A DNA stretch of 64,000 nt. Origin: Euglena gracilis. Taxonomy: Eukaryota > Euglenida > Euglenophyceae > Euglenales. The notes below the pieces were generated by a model that ran no database searches, had not been told where the DNA came from, and was given only the letters and a program-made list of their open reading frames with translations. The position numbers and the translations under genes were made by a program. The DNA lies in NCBI GenBank assembly GCA_039621445.1, contig CP154956.1:33577437-33641436 (forward strand). Reading direction: 5' to 3'. Positions 45,629-57,344 of the stretch are shown in pieces (position 1 is the stretch's first letter; each line of letters starts with the position of its first letter).

Positions 45629-45861
45629 CACGAAGACCAGACGTTGTCCAGGGTGTGGCAAGGCGTTGGGGGTTGATGGATTTGGCCCCTGGGCCACCCC
45701 TGGGATTGGGCATCAGACGTAACATAGCTTGCACTGATGTCCTGGAAGGCCCGGGTGCGGTGGGTGCTCTGGGGAAGGCGGAACAATGCGGCGGTCGTGT
45801 GGACGGCCCTCTCAGCCCTCGTGCCCACCCAGCACGGAAGGGTTCTTAGAAGCCTCATACC
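45596..45861 (-). CDS. Candidate first exon with a presequence-like start
   Basis: An ATG in GCCAGTGGTATGA opens MRLLRTLPCWVGTRAERAVH, followed by TTAALFRLPQSTHRTRAF. This Arg-rich, acid-free start would suit a mitochondrial presequence. A candidate donor (TTGAG/GTAGGT) lies at about 45,594, but it fits the overlapping frame ending GMDGKPFGIE rather than this one, so a frameshift or a different donor is needed. Its 3' part overlaps the repeat at 45,603-45,628. Function unknown. Confidence 0.25.
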
Positions 45862-46232
45862 ACTGGCACCGCAAATGAGCAGCGAGGGGCTAAAGGGGGA
45901 ACGCCGAACATGTGAACCTGTGCCGCCACCGGCGTGGCGGGGGGTCAGCAACCAGCCCCGGCCCGCCAACTCCACTGCCGGCCACCGGCAGCGCTGGGGG
46001 GCCGAGGGTGGGGTGGGGGAGGGAGGGGACGGTCCCGCTCCGAGGCTCAGAGCCGGGGAGAGGGGGCGTGTGACTGTGCGATGCGGTCATGGGCATGAGA
46101 GGGGAAGGACGCCGACGGAGAGCACCACTGGCTGAAGCCAGGACGGGGTGGAGCAGGGAATTCATTCATCCATTCATTTGCAGCGCCACAGCCGCCGCTG
46201 CTGCCACTGCCCCCGACACCACCACTCTCACC

Positions 46233-46287
46233 ACCAACAGCAACAACAACAACAACAACACCAACAACAACAACAGCAACAACAACC

Positions 46288-46319
<32 letters not shown>

Positions 46320-46395
46320 CCAACAACAACAACAACAACCAACAACAACCAACAACAACCAACAACAACCAACAACAACCAACAACAACAACACC

Positions 46396-46459
<64 letters not shown>

Positions 46460-46512
46460 ACAACAACAATCAACAACAACCAACAACAACAACAACAACA
46501 ACGACAACGACC

Positions 46513-46552
<40 letters not shown>

Positions 46553-46562
46553 CCCAACAACC

Positions 46563-46644
<82 letters not shown>

Positions 46645-46645
46645 G
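46233..46645. repeat. (CAA)n microsatellite, about 400 bases
   Basis: A near-continuous AAC/CAA array with scattered substitutions. Poly-Gln, poly-Asn and poly-Thr frames on one strand and poly-Leu, poly-Cys and poly-Val frames on the other are not genes. Confidence 0.97.
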
Positions 46646-46649
46646 CCCC

Positions 46650-47145
46650 AACAAATGCAGGATATACCACAACGGTTGTTGATCACGTTTCCTGATTTTC
46701 TGTGCGTGTTGGGCTTTTGGATGACCACGGAACCCCTCCCCACACCTATCAGCTCTGCTGAGAGGACCAAGCAAAAGAACCAGCTCTCTGCCCCTGGGAA
46801 ATGAGGAGAGGGTAATGCCAAAAGAAGAAATAAACGGGAACAAACAATATCTTTATTCTTAGGGACAGGTGCTGTGGCATCATGGTACACAGCAAAAATA
46901 TCATATGCAGTTGGAATTGGTTGTGGTCTTTTTGCAACCACAGTTAACTTAACCCATACGTACTGAGATCTTACTCCCCCCAAAGGGTAACAAACCCTTG
47001 GTCATAACCCTAGGGGTGCGATCCCATTTTGGATCAAAATGTTACACTAAGATTGACAAAAGCTTCGACCCAAACAAGGGACGATAATCGAAAATGGAAG
47101 CAATGCAAGGCGAACCCAAAAGAGTCACCCAATTAGGATCAAAAA
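46650..47145. other. Unassigned sequence
   Basis: No gene or repeat recognised. Confidence 0.4.
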
Positions 47146-47147
47146 CA

Positions 47148-47163
47148 TGGGTCCCAACAGGGT

Positions 47164-47209
<46 letters not shown>

Positions 47210-47645
47210 TACATATATATACATATATACATATATATACATATATATACATATATATAAGGACAGGTGGGGGTGGTCCGGACCCCCCCCCTGCAGGCCA
47301 GGGGGGGGGGGGGGGGGGGACCCCCCCCCCACCTGAACAGTGGCGCGGTCTGGGTGAGCGAAAATTTTTGACCCCCCAAAACGACTAAAAGTGCCATTTT
47401 GGGCACTTTTGGGGGAAAATGTGCCAAAAATGCAAAAAAATTTCGGCGCAAAGCGCCGGAGGAAAAAATTGACCCTTTTTGGGGGGGGTCCCGGGTACCC
47501 CCACCCAGGGTCGGTCCGGACCCCCTGGCAGGTGGGGGGGGGGGGTGGTCCGGACCCCCCCCCCCCTGCGGGCCAGGAGGGGGGGGACACCCCCCACCTA
47601 AACCATGTACGCCCTCCTTATATCAAACCCTGGGTCCCAATCGCC
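47148..47645. mobile_element. Inverted-repeat element with TTTGATATAA ends
   Basis: ATGGGTCCCAACAGGGTTCG leads into GATATA and then a (TA)n array (47,168-47,260). The right end is TTATATCAAACCCTGGGTCC, its inverted match. The interior has GGTCCGGACC palindromes in G/C tracts and the hairpin CGGCGCAAAGCGCCGG at 47,444. The TA array seems to have grown from the terminal GATATA. Confidence 0.65.
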
Positions 47646-47744
47646 GTGCCGAAATCAGCGAGGATCACCGTTGTGCACCAACCTTTGTTTGTGCAGCCCA
47701 AAAGTGCTTTCTCGGCTTTGAATCCTGGGCTTATTTGTTACATG

Positions 47745-48802
47745 TTGTTTTCCAAACACAAAATTTTCGAATCTCAATTGGTGGCCAGGAAGTCGGACCC
47801 CTCAGGCATGCTGAACTGCGAAACAAGTGGATTGAACCTCCGGCACTGTAATTGGGCTCAGAATGTATAGGACAAGGTACGAGTGGATATGAAGAAGGTG
47901 GTGGTTGCATTAACGCACCACGGGGGTGGTTTCCTGTTCTAGGCAAGGCTTTCTTTCACCTTAGCTCTGTCAGCTCTGGTGTTGAGGACCGCTCTCCCCA
48001 CCCACAGTGATGTAAATAAGAAGTTCAAAGTTGGTAACTGTTGCACGTGCAATGGGCACACTTTTGTAGAATGAACATTTAAGCGGTATATTGCACAACT
48101 GCGCAATAGACATACACCGTTTAAATTCTGAAGTAGCGTGGCTGTTGCGCAAATGTGCAAATTTTTCCCAATTTCAAGACAATTTGACCGAGGGAAGGTT
48201 TCCATCCACCTGTCCTACATTGTGCTCTAACCCCTCTGGGTGTAACATACTCTACCCCAGCCGTTCTCTCCCTGCGTTGTGAAATGAGTTTCACGCAGTT
48301 ATATTGTGTTTGTGTCTATTGCGCAATTGCGCAATATACCCCTTAAATTTTCATTCTCCATGAGGGTGCCCATTGTGCATACACGTTTTAGCATGCCCGT
48401 TTCAAAAAAACATTTTAGCATGTAGGTTGTGTAACTATTACACCAGTAGGCAATGACCACCCACATTTAGAATTACAAAAAAATAGCGCATTGCGCAAGT
48501 GCGCAATGCATTAATTTTTGTTGTGCAAAGTTTAGTTACGACATTGCACAAGTGCACAATGGCGTCCCCTCGTTTCATCACCCAGCGCTTTGGGTTCACG
48601 CACACTGGGCCGTGGAAGATATGTGCCTGCATACCATTCCAAGTTGTGGCTTTCGTGCCCAGGCTCTGGGGGTGGAGGGACAGACCAGTGCGGATTGTCC
48701 TGAAAATTGGGTCTTGGCGTTGGAAGCAGAACTTTTTGCAAGATTGCACATCGGCACAATTTTACAGTCACATTCAAAGCCAAGTGCTAGTTAGTCCGCC
48801 AA
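47745..48802 (-). mobile_element. Palindrome-rich TIR element, family X, inverted copy
   Basis: On the minus strand this follows 40,826-41,720 from a degraded end (TTTGGCGGACTAACTAGCAC at about 48,800). It runs through AACCCAAAGCGCTGGG, GAGCACAATGTAGGACAGG and CAGTTCAGCATGCCTGAGG. Palindromes lie near 48,090, 48,142, 48,316 (ATTGCGCAATTGCGCAAT), 48,488 and 48,541. No gene. Confidence 0.75.
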
Positions 48803-49640
48803 AGAGGGTTAAACAAGTTCCTGCTGCTGTGCTGCTGTCAACAGGTTCAATTTTTCAATCAGGTGTCAACCAATCAGGTGTCAATTTTTTAAAGCTTTTT
48901 TTAGGTGCCATTGCCCAGGGCGATCGATGGGCTGTCCGGGCATCGAACCAACATTTTTGATTTTGTATGTGGTCCAAAATCAAAACGTTCAAAAAAAAAC
49001 AGAATTTGCGTGTTGGTTGGATGGACAATGTTCCAGCGTTGCCAGAAGTCATTTTCCTTCCCGGGCCTGTTTTTTTTTGCAGAGATTTTGTGATTCCATG
49101 AGATTTTGAGATTTCATTTTTTTTGCTCTATCAGAGAATTTTCCGCCAGTTTGAGCATTTTAAGGCATTTCGGCCAAAAAAATTAAGGCGAATTTTATGG
49201 CATTTTTAAGGTCTTTCTTGGTGCCGTAAAAACAATAATGCCTGGTTGCTGTCAATCACAGATTTGATCATACCACTGCTCCCCTCCCTACATGAATCGG
49301 GGAGATGTTGGATTTGGTTTCGTGGCCTCCTGGAGGGTCACAGATTGGTAGTATATTTGATCATAATTTGGGGGGGGGTGTTTGGATGAAACTTGGGTAT
49401 TAAGCAGGGTACGTTAATCTGATTTGGTTGGTTGCCATCCACAGCATACGTGGGTGCTCAGCAACGAAGTGAAATCCTGGGTTGGGTGGGATGGTGCCAA
49501 GCTCCAGAGGAGCCTTTGCAGAGCGTCCACACAATCTTGTGGGTTTCCAGCAGGGGTTTCAAATACTCTTAGAGCTTCTCACAGATATACTCTCAAATAC
49601 CTCTGCACCCAAACCCGTGTCAATATTTTTCAATCTCCAC
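48803..49640. other. Unassigned sequence
   Basis: AT-rich sequence. A B-box-like word on minus near 48,944 is not supported as a tRNA gene. Confidence 0.4.
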
Positions 49641-50806
49641 TTGAGGAAATTTTGCCAGAAAGGGTTTCACCCCAAAAATGTTTTTTAAAAGTGTGGCATC
49701 CCCATTCCCTTCCCAGGATTTGAACAACACTTTGAACACTTTGAAGATGACTGAATGGAATTAGAAAATCCAAAGGTACATCAACAACAGCGGAGAAAGG
49801 TGGACATGCTGGCACACTATTTTTCGGTGGTTTGCAACCCAACAGACAGGCCCATCACACCAGGCAGATAGAGGACACGGCTCGGCCAAAACAGATCTTC
49901 CAGTCATCATCCCAGAAACCCAACTCCCAACACTGAGTGCAGCGTCGCCATGGCTCCACAGCCTGCCGCCCATAATTCGTCTTATTGGAACGGCCCCTTC
50001 CTCCCCGGTGCCTGAATAATTCAAATTTACCAACCCGGGTTCAGGACACAGCGGTGCCTCATCATTCATCTCAATACACTACCTTTTCCCACCATGAGAA
50101 TGCCCATTGCACACATGCGCAATGGTTGTGCATTGTGCACATGCAGAATGGATAGTTTTTGTGCAAAATCCATGATTATTGCGTTCTATGCCCGGCAATG
50201 GGAATGGAGTTGCTCACCACACGTTAGGACAAGACCCCGGGCTTGCCCTCAATCCCCCCCCCAACCCCTCCACCTGGGTGGTTTGCCACTGTACCGCTTC
50301 TCACGCTTCAAGCTCAGCTCCCAGGGGTCACAACTCCCTGGCACGCCGTCTTTCCAACGTTTTCACAACGTGTGTGCGGAGTCCACCTTCTGGATGACTC
50401 AGCAGGCAATCCTTCAGGAACATTCCACAGAGCCTGAAAACAGCAACAGAAAAGTCCAAATTTCACCCGGCCTGTAGAACACCATCTGGGGAACACTCGA
50501 GGCTTAAAAAAAAAACGGGGACACAATGGGGGTTTTGGCACTGTTTTGGGAAAATTCATGTGTCCCGGAGTCCAAACCCGGGGTTTGGGGGGTTTTTTAA
50601 CATGGTGCACAGGCTCAAAAACACCAAGATTGGGCCTGTTCCCTGGGTCCCAACAGCGACAAATGATGCAGGTCCCACCATAAAGGGTCTCTGCAGGTCC
50701 CACCAAAGGGTCAAAGGGTTTCACCACCGGATTTCAAAAAGATTGCAACATTGCGCGTATGCGCAATACAAGAAATCAAAAGTTCAGTGCGAGTTAGGCC
50801 GCCTAA
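49640..50806 (+). mobile_element. Family X element, right-hand part, paralogue lacking nested insertions
   Basis: Aligns with 41,750-45,070 but skips 42,835-43,866 and 43,958-44,586. It ends with the same terminal motif (GTGCGAGTTAGGCCGCCTAA, 50,787-50,806). It supplies the empty sites used to define those insertions. Palindromes lie near 50,103, 50,131 and 50,750. Confidence 0.8.
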
Positions 50807-51424
50807 GACCCTGCCCCTCAGGGAGGGGGGTCCAGCCAGCAAGCAGGGTACGCTGAAATATTGTTGTGGCCAGCTCAGCAAAGACGGGCCGAGCCAAAAG
50901 AAAGGGGGTCAAAATGGCCAAAAATTAAAAAAAAATGGAGTTTTAAGATTTTCACCTCCAAATAACGACCCACCTGGATTTGTGATTTTCTCCCTATTTA
51001 GCTGTCAGGGGGCTGGACACCGCCCTGGACCCCCCACCCCAGGGGAGCGGTCCAGCCAGCACCTTTTTTCCTGCCATCCTGCAGGACCACCCCCGGGAGT
51101 AACCCTTGACAACAGCGGCAGCTGTGGTGGTGGCGGTGGCGGTGGTGGTGCATTGTGGACACTTCAGACTATGGCCACCCAACACACAAGCCAGAGGTGG
51201 TGGAACAGTGGAAGACCAATGTGACTTATATACGGATGCATTGACGAGCCAGTGCACTGCGATAGTGCAACGAAGCGCAAAGGAATGGGGTTGGCGGCCG
51301 TTCACACCACGGTGCGGGGCTGACCTCCCCTTTGTGTTGGCGACCGGACCTAGGCAAACGCAGTAATGTCCCACCACCAGCACAGCAGATTTCTTTTCTG
51401 ACCCGCTCGCTTGGCAATACCTCC

Positions 51425-51785
51425 CCTAAAGGTACACGGGTGCGCACATTTTAAGGACGTAGTTTCGGACCACAAGGGGTGCACACTTATTAGGGCACTG
51501 CGCACTTATTAGGGCAATTCACAACATAATTGATTTTCCACCACTCTTTTCAGTTTTTCCCCTTCTTGTGATGCCAAGTAATGAGTCAAGTGATCCTGTG
51601 TCAAATTTGGGTTTGGGCGATAGAGATATTTGGTCTGGAAGGAAATTTTTGAGAATTGTGCGTGCTATCTGACCTCAGATGTGACAGTGTTTCTTCCTTT
51701 GGGGGGTGCGCACATTTTAGGGAGGTAGTTTTAGGCCTTCGGGGGTGCACTTATTAGGGCACTGCGCACTTATTATGGGGGGGTT
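51425..51785. repeat. Direct repeats with CACTGCGCACTTATTA
   Basis: Two 80-85-base units (51,427-51,512 and 51,700-51,780) share GGGTGCGCACATTTTA, GTAGTTT and TTATTAGGGCACTGCGCACT. About 190 bases separate them. They may be the ends of a small element. Confidence 0.65.
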
Positions 51786-51959
51786 GACTTCGAGGTGAAA
51801 CATCAAAGCTCACCGTTCTTTGTTCTATGTTATAGCGCCACCGCATCAAGGGGTGTCGTCTTGCCCCCCCCAAAACTATTTATTTTCAAGAAATGAAAAA
51901 AAGGCATCCACACAGGGTGTGGGTGGCGGGTCTCGTTGGGAAATGTGCCTTTGGGTCGA

Positions 51960-52181
51960 GCAGAGGAAGGTCGGCCCAACCTGTAAACCATTCCCCCCAG
52001 AGCTTTCGCCCAACCGCGACCTCCTCAGCGTTAGCAACTCCCGCAACCTCGCAGAAAATCCGTCTCCCGGGGCCACCGGGGCGTGGCCTGACAAGTCACG
52101 GGGGGGGGGGGGGGGCGTAGCGGGGGATGGGGCCAGGCCGCTGCAGCGGACCGCCGGGCATCGAACTGGCGGGCCCCGGGG
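51960..52181 (+). CDS. Exon candidate ending in a strong donor
   Basis: A GC-rich island with an acceptor-like GTCGAGCAG/AGGAAGG and a consensus donor CCCCGGG/GTAAGTTTT at 52,181. One open frame reads LLSVSNSRNLAENPSPGATG and ends AGHRTGGPRG. No domain recognised. It may belong with the island at 58,088-58,433 on the same strand. The poly-G run near 52,100 makes the frame unreliable. Confidence 0.3.
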
Positions 52182-52499
52182 TAAGTTTTTTGGTCCCCCC
52201 TCCCGAATCCCCTGCTGGCGCTGGGGCCAGGCTTCTGTTTGACGTTGTGCTGTGGGGTGCCGGGCCACAGCAGACACGCCTCCCGTGGCGGGGTCAGTTT
52301 GGGCCCCGGCTGGGCCCAAAATCAAAGATTGGTTCAGATTTGGGGTGGGTGTTCATAAAAAATGCATCCTGGTTTGGGCAGTGCTAAAGATGTCTAAGGT
52401 TAATAATTCCGCTCCCTCGGTTTGCTAAGTTGGACTGGGTTTAGGCCGGAAGGGGGGTTTAGCAAGTTGGGGGAAGGGGACACCTCAAGGAGATGTTTT

Positions 52500-52583
52500 C
52501 ATTGGTGTGCGTGTGTATGTGTGTGTCTGTGTGTATTTTGCACTTTTTGTGCCCCCCTCGGTGTTGGGAGGGCACACACACAC

Positions 52584-52619
<36 letters not shown>

Positions 52620-52640
52620 CACACAACTAAAAAACCCATA
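52500..52640. repeat. (GT)n then (AC)n microsatellites
   Basis: GT repeats at 52,505-52,535 and AC repeats at 52,572-52,622, in inverted arrangement. Confidence 0.9.
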
Positions 52641-53259
52641 AAGCAAAAGCATAGTGTTTTTGTTTTCTTCATCCAATGAATTACACATTTGCTAAATTTC
52701 TCCTTGGAGCCAAGTCGAGACAATTTCTCCTTGGAGCCAAGTCGAGACTTTGCTGTTTGATACTCTCTGACTCTTCCGTCAGAAAATGAAAAGGCCTGCC
52801 TGGAATGAATTTTTATTCTATTTGCAAAATGAAACAAAATGAAATAATTGGGTCCTCGTAACTAATTTTATGGATTTTGGGTACAGGCAATCAGCAGTTT
52901 TCGGGTACTTCTTGTCATCGAGGGAAAAAAAGGAGAAATACCTGGTGTTTTGTTTGTTGGGATTTCCATCCTTCCCATATGTGGACGTTGCACATCCAGC
53001 GAGGTCAGCATCAGCCTGAAGATGGCCCCCACAGAAGGGATGGCCAAACAGATAGAAGATCATGGTCTGGGATCGCACAATGGGCTGTTATCCTTTCATT
53101 TAGTATTGTCTTGGGAAAACTCTCACTAAAAAGGGATGGAAACACGTACGCGCATGCACGCACGCATGCACGCGCGCGCACACACACACCGAACTGTACT
53201 GAAGCTCATGAGGGATGTCTGGTCCCACAGGCCCAGTCTCACAATATTGGCCAAGGATG

Positions 53260-53353
53260 GTGTGTGTGTGTGTGTGTGTGTGTGTCCTTTGAAACAGGAA
53301 CCACACACTGCAAAACCAGGTCTTCACGACAAGCAGTTTCCAGGGCTGCTGTT

Positions 53354-53421
<68 letters not shown>
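53260..53421. repeat. (GT)n microsatellites
   Basis: Two GT arrays at about 53,261-53,284 and 53,354-53,420. Confidence 0.95.
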
Positions 53422-53423
<2 letters not shown>

Positions 53424-53567
53424 CGATGTCTGGGCGTGAGTGGGATCAACGAGTGGGGTCTGTAAGGCCGGGGCAGCATGGTTTGGCGCAGTGGATGGGA
53501 GTTGTATTTTGGTGCCTCTCTTCAAAGCGGGGTGGATGGAAATGCACTTGTGTTGGACTCTGGGGAT

Positions 53568-54376
53568 GCTTCCGCACCGCGTGCACCGCGTGTTTTGCAC
53601 CGCATGCGGCACCACGTGTTGCGCACCGCGTGTTTCGCACCGCGTGTTTCGCACCGCATGTTTCGCACCGCGTGCGGCACCGCATGCACTGCGCGCACTG
53701 TGTGCGGTACCGCGTGCACCGTGTGCTGCACCACGTGCACCGCGTGGCACCGCATGACAAGAATCAGGTACAACGAAAAATAACTGAATGAGAGAAAAAC
53801 ACCCACAAAAGCACGCATCGAATACAAAATCGCAATAAAAAATCATTTTGAGTGAATTTGGTCAATTTTCGGTGTCTTTGACCCAAATCACCTGGTTTTG
53901 CCAGATCTCACCAAATCTATTCCAATGGTCACCAAATCGTGACCACAAAATGGCCAAAAGTAGCCAAAAAAAAGGGGGCAAAAAGTGGATAAAAGCAGTC
54001 AGAAGGAGCCTAAAATGGCCACAAATGTGCAAAAGTTGCCAAAAACAGCCGAAAATTGGTATAAATGAAGCAAAAATGCATTCAAACGGCCAAAAGTGGT
54101 CGAAATTGCCAAATGCAGCCCAAAGTGACCAAAAATGGCCAAAAGCGGTCCATAAAGCCAAAAAAAGGGCCCAAAAAAGGCCAAAAGTTGCTGATTTGCA
54201 ATAAACCAGACAAAAAAAAAGAGTGGAAGTCAACTTCAAATGGGGTAGTGGTGGAAATTTGTGAAGATTGCACATCCAGAAATGATTCTCCTCACACGGT
54301 GCACGCGGTGTGCCACGCAGTGCACGCGGTGCGCCACGCGGTGCACGCAGTGCGGCACGCAGTGCGGAAGCACCCC
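53568..54376. mobile_element. Element bounded by inverted GCACCGCGT minisatellites, copy 1
   Basis: The left end is GGGATGCTTCCGCACCGCGT followed by about 18 units of GCACCGCGTG-type repeat to 53,755. The right end, from 54,295 to 54,376, is the same repeat inverted and ends GTGCGGAAGCACC. The interior has repeated AAAATGGCCAAAAGTGGCCA words. A related copy lacking the right array is at 56,355-56,960. Non-coding. Confidence 0.75.
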
Positions 54377-54479
54377 CTCTGTGACACCCACCTGGAAGCA
54401 AAAAAAAAGTTAGCGCAACCACTCCAAAGCCAGCCAAAAGCTTCCTACACCCTTCCCCATGAACATTGTTGCATCCCCC

Positions 54480-55900
54480 AAGTGGTTCCTTTGTGCAGTT
54501 GCGCAAATAAACAATGAAACATTGAAATGGTTCATTTGTGTTCCTTTGATCGATGGCGCAATGTTCCAAAAAGAATTTATTAATTTATTGATTTTTGAGA
54601 TCTTAACAGTGGGTACTTTTGAGACAGGAGGACAGTGGAAAAACAACGTCGACGAAGACGAGGTGTTTGAGAATGTCTGAGTTGATCAAAAAGCGTGTCA
54701 GCGTGATTCACCATGTGCCCCCCTGAACGCAGAGATTTTAAGTGTGTTTGGATATCCGAACAATTGCAGGAAATCCCTCATCTGAACGGGCCACTTTCGC
54801 AATTGCACGATGCTCCTGAGCGCATTTATGCAAAGCAAAGCAAAGCAAAGCAAAGCAAAGCAAAGGAACCTTCCGTTCCAGCAGTTGTGCAAATGAACCC
54901 TTCCCGCAGTTACACACGAGGTCCCTCCACAGAATTGCAAAGGTGGTTCCTTTGCACAATTGAACAAAGTGGCCAAAATTTTTCCTCAAGTCAAAGTGCA
55001 GAGGAATTTGTGCAAAGGAACCACTTCAGCATTTGCAAACTGTCCCGCAGTTACACAAACACACTGTTCAGGCTGTTGTGCAGGCAGTCCGTGTGCATGT
55101 TTGCAAAAGAAGTTCCTTTGCGCAATTGGGTAAAGGGACTAACAGTCTTTTTTTAAAAAAAAGTCAAAATGTACGGTATCGTGCAGGGATGGGGCTCATT
55201 TGTCCCAAATCGTTCCAGCAAAAGAATCACTTCAATTGGGAAAATGGCCCATTCAGATGATGGATTTACACAATCAGTCAAACACCTCAATACACAAAAA
55301 AAAATCTAAATCAAAAAACGCATATGGCTGGGCCCAAATCTGGGCTTCTGCGGTTGATTCTGTGGCTTCTGCAGTTGATCCTGTGAGAAACCGTTTTATA
55401 ACCCCTGAAGGTTTATCCTTGAAAAATGAGTCGAAAGGACTTCACCCCAATCTTTTTGTCGAAAAGTGAGATGCAGTGCATTGCCTGCGAATGGGTGTGT
55501 TTGCTCACTTAAAAAAAAATATCTGCATTCAGGGGGCATATGGTGCAATACCCTGACACACTTTTTTAATCAACTCAGGCATTCTGTACAAACACAACAA
55601 CTTCATGGACAATGTGCCTCCGCTGTCCTCCTTTCTCAAAAAGGACCACTGCCAAAGTCTCAAAAAAATTGCATTTGGAACACTTGTGCAATTCAACAAA
55701 TGAACCATTTTGATTGTTCCTTTGCGCAATTGCGCAAAAGGACCACCTGGGGAATACAGCAATGTTCGGAGAGGGTGTCCAGCACCACACAAAGAGTACA
55801 GGAGAGGGAGACCACAACTTTACAGCATTTATTGTCGAGCTCCAAACAGGCTGGCATAGGATTCCTTTGCGCAAGTGCGCAAACGGTTCCTTTGAGCAAT
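54480..55900 (+). mobile_element. Palindrome-rich element, family Y, copy 2
   Basis: Related at low identity to 28,490-29,300, but its palindromes have TTCCTTTGCGCA/TGCGCAAAGGAA arms: near 54,483, 54,945, 55,110, 55,716-55,744 and 55,862. A (GCAAA)n run lies at 54,832-54,866. No gene seen. Confidence 0.65.
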
Positions 55901-55998
55901 TGCATATCACAGAGTCTCAACATAAGTGGGTGATGTTGCCAACCTGCTGCAGAACTGAACTTGTAACCAGGCAAGGACAGTCATCCCTGATTTTTGGT

Positions 55999-56090
55999 CT
56001 CCGGTGGGGTCCGGTGGGATCCGGTGGGATCCGGTGGGATTCCGGTGGGATTCCGGTGGGTTGCCTTGGGGGGGGGGGGGGGGGGGGAAA
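55999..56090. repeat. TCCGGTGGGA tandem repeat and long G tract
   Basis: About six units of TCCGGTGGGA(T) are followed by a run of about 20 G. Three more units occur at 56,998-57,025. Confidence 0.85.
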
Positions 56091-56354
56091 AAAACACACG
56101 CAACAAGGTCATATGAGTCACCTTTTGGCTCTGTTTAATGGGCCCAGCCAGGTGCTCAGGATCTGTTGCCCCGTCACCACATGGGATCACCACATGATGT
56201 GATGTACTCATTGCTCACCCTGGGGTCGTCGGTTTCATCCACCCCTAATGGCCACCAAATATTTGTCATCGCGAATCATGTCCTGCAACTTTTTTAACCA
56301 AAAAAGAAAGGGTCGTAAGAAAAAGGCAACTCTTGCATTCTTGTGCATCCCTTT

Positions 56355-56960
56355 TGGGGATGCTGCCGCACCGCGCACACCGCGTGGCACCGCATGACAG
56401 GAAGCAGGTACAACCTAAAATGACTGAATGAGAGAAAAACGCCCGCAAAAGCGCCCACCGATTATCAAATTGCAATAAAAAGGCATTTTGAGTGAATTTC
56501 GTCAATTTTGGGTGTTTTTGGCCCAAATCACCTGGTTTAGCCACCAGATCATACCCAAACTGTCCCAATGGTCACCGAATCTGTAAGTGGCCACAAAATG
56601 GCCAGAAGTGGCCAAAAGGGGGCAAAAAGTGGATAAAAGCAGTCAGAAGTGGCCTAAAATGGACACAAATGTGCAAAAATAGCCATAAGCAACTTGTTGC
56701 TTGTTTACACCAAAGTTGGTGTAAATAAAGCAAAAATGCATTCAAACAGCCAAAAATGGTCTAAATTGCCAAATGCAGCCCAAAATGGCCAAAAGTGGGC
56801 AAAAAGTGGTCAGAATGGCAAAAAAAATGGCCAAAAGGGCCAAAAGCTGCTGATTTGCAGGAAACCAGACAAAAAAAGAATGTAAGTCAATTACAGATGG
56901 GGTACTGGTGGAAATTTGTGAAAATTGCACATTCGGAAATGATTCTCCTCACGCGGGCCA
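56355..56960. mobile_element. GCACCGCGT-minisatellite element, copy 2
   Basis: GGGGATGCTGCCGCACCGCG, then GCACCGCATGACAGGAAGCA and ACTGAATGAGAGAAAAACGC match copy 1, as does the AAATGGCCAAAAGTGG interior. The right-hand minisatellite is missing: after ATTCTCCTCACGC the similarity stops. Confidence 0.7.
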
Positions 56961-57059
56961 TGAATTCAAGAAGAAAAATTTGTGCATGGAAAAAAATCTC
57001 CGGTGGGATCTGGTGGGATCCGGTGGCTGCCCTTGCCTGCTTGTAACTGGCAGACATGA

Positions 57060-57310
57060 CAGACCTGGTCCTGTTCACCGCATTTCCTGCATGACAACTG
57101 CCAGCACCAGGCCAGGCCAGGCCTGTCAGAGCCAGGTGGTGCTTTGGAGGCCGAGTGACAGGTCCACCTCTTTGCTTGCTCTTTAAAGCCCTGCTGCACC
57201 CTGTGGTGGCTTTTGAAATTAGCCACGAAAAGAGTGTGCTTGGCAGGTTGAAACGGACTGTTCGAGAACTCTGAAAATTCTCGGTATGAAGGGTTCAGCA
57301 GGACTTCCAA
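57060..57310 (-). repeat. Dispersed repeat Q, copy 2 (inverted)
   Basis: On minus: GGTGCAGCAGGGCTTTAAAG, AAAGAGGTGGACCTGTCACT, GTGCTGGCAGTTGTCATGCA. It faces copy 3 at 57,590-57,720, with the element at 57,345-57,520 between them. Confidence 0.55.
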
Positions 57311-57344
57311 CAGTCCATTTTTACCGCACACCATTTAAACCCCC

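Noticed and set aside
46089-46843. Long poly-Gln/Asn/Thr and poly-Leu/Cys/Val reading frames
   Set aside because: They are translations of a CAA/AAC microsatellite in all six frames; no non-repetitive coding part supports a gene.
48925-48975. Possible tRNA or SINE with a GGTTCGATGCC B-box on minus
   Set aside because: No A-box, no cloverleaf and no terminator at suitable spacing.
52877-53791. 304-codon plus-strand frame
   Set aside because: It consists of (GT)n, (CA)n and the GCACCGCGTG minisatellite; no unique coding sequence remains.
54832-54866. Regular short repeats resembling a CRISPR array
   Set aside because: It is a simple GCAAA repeat without spacers, in eukaryotic DNA; no cas genes are present.
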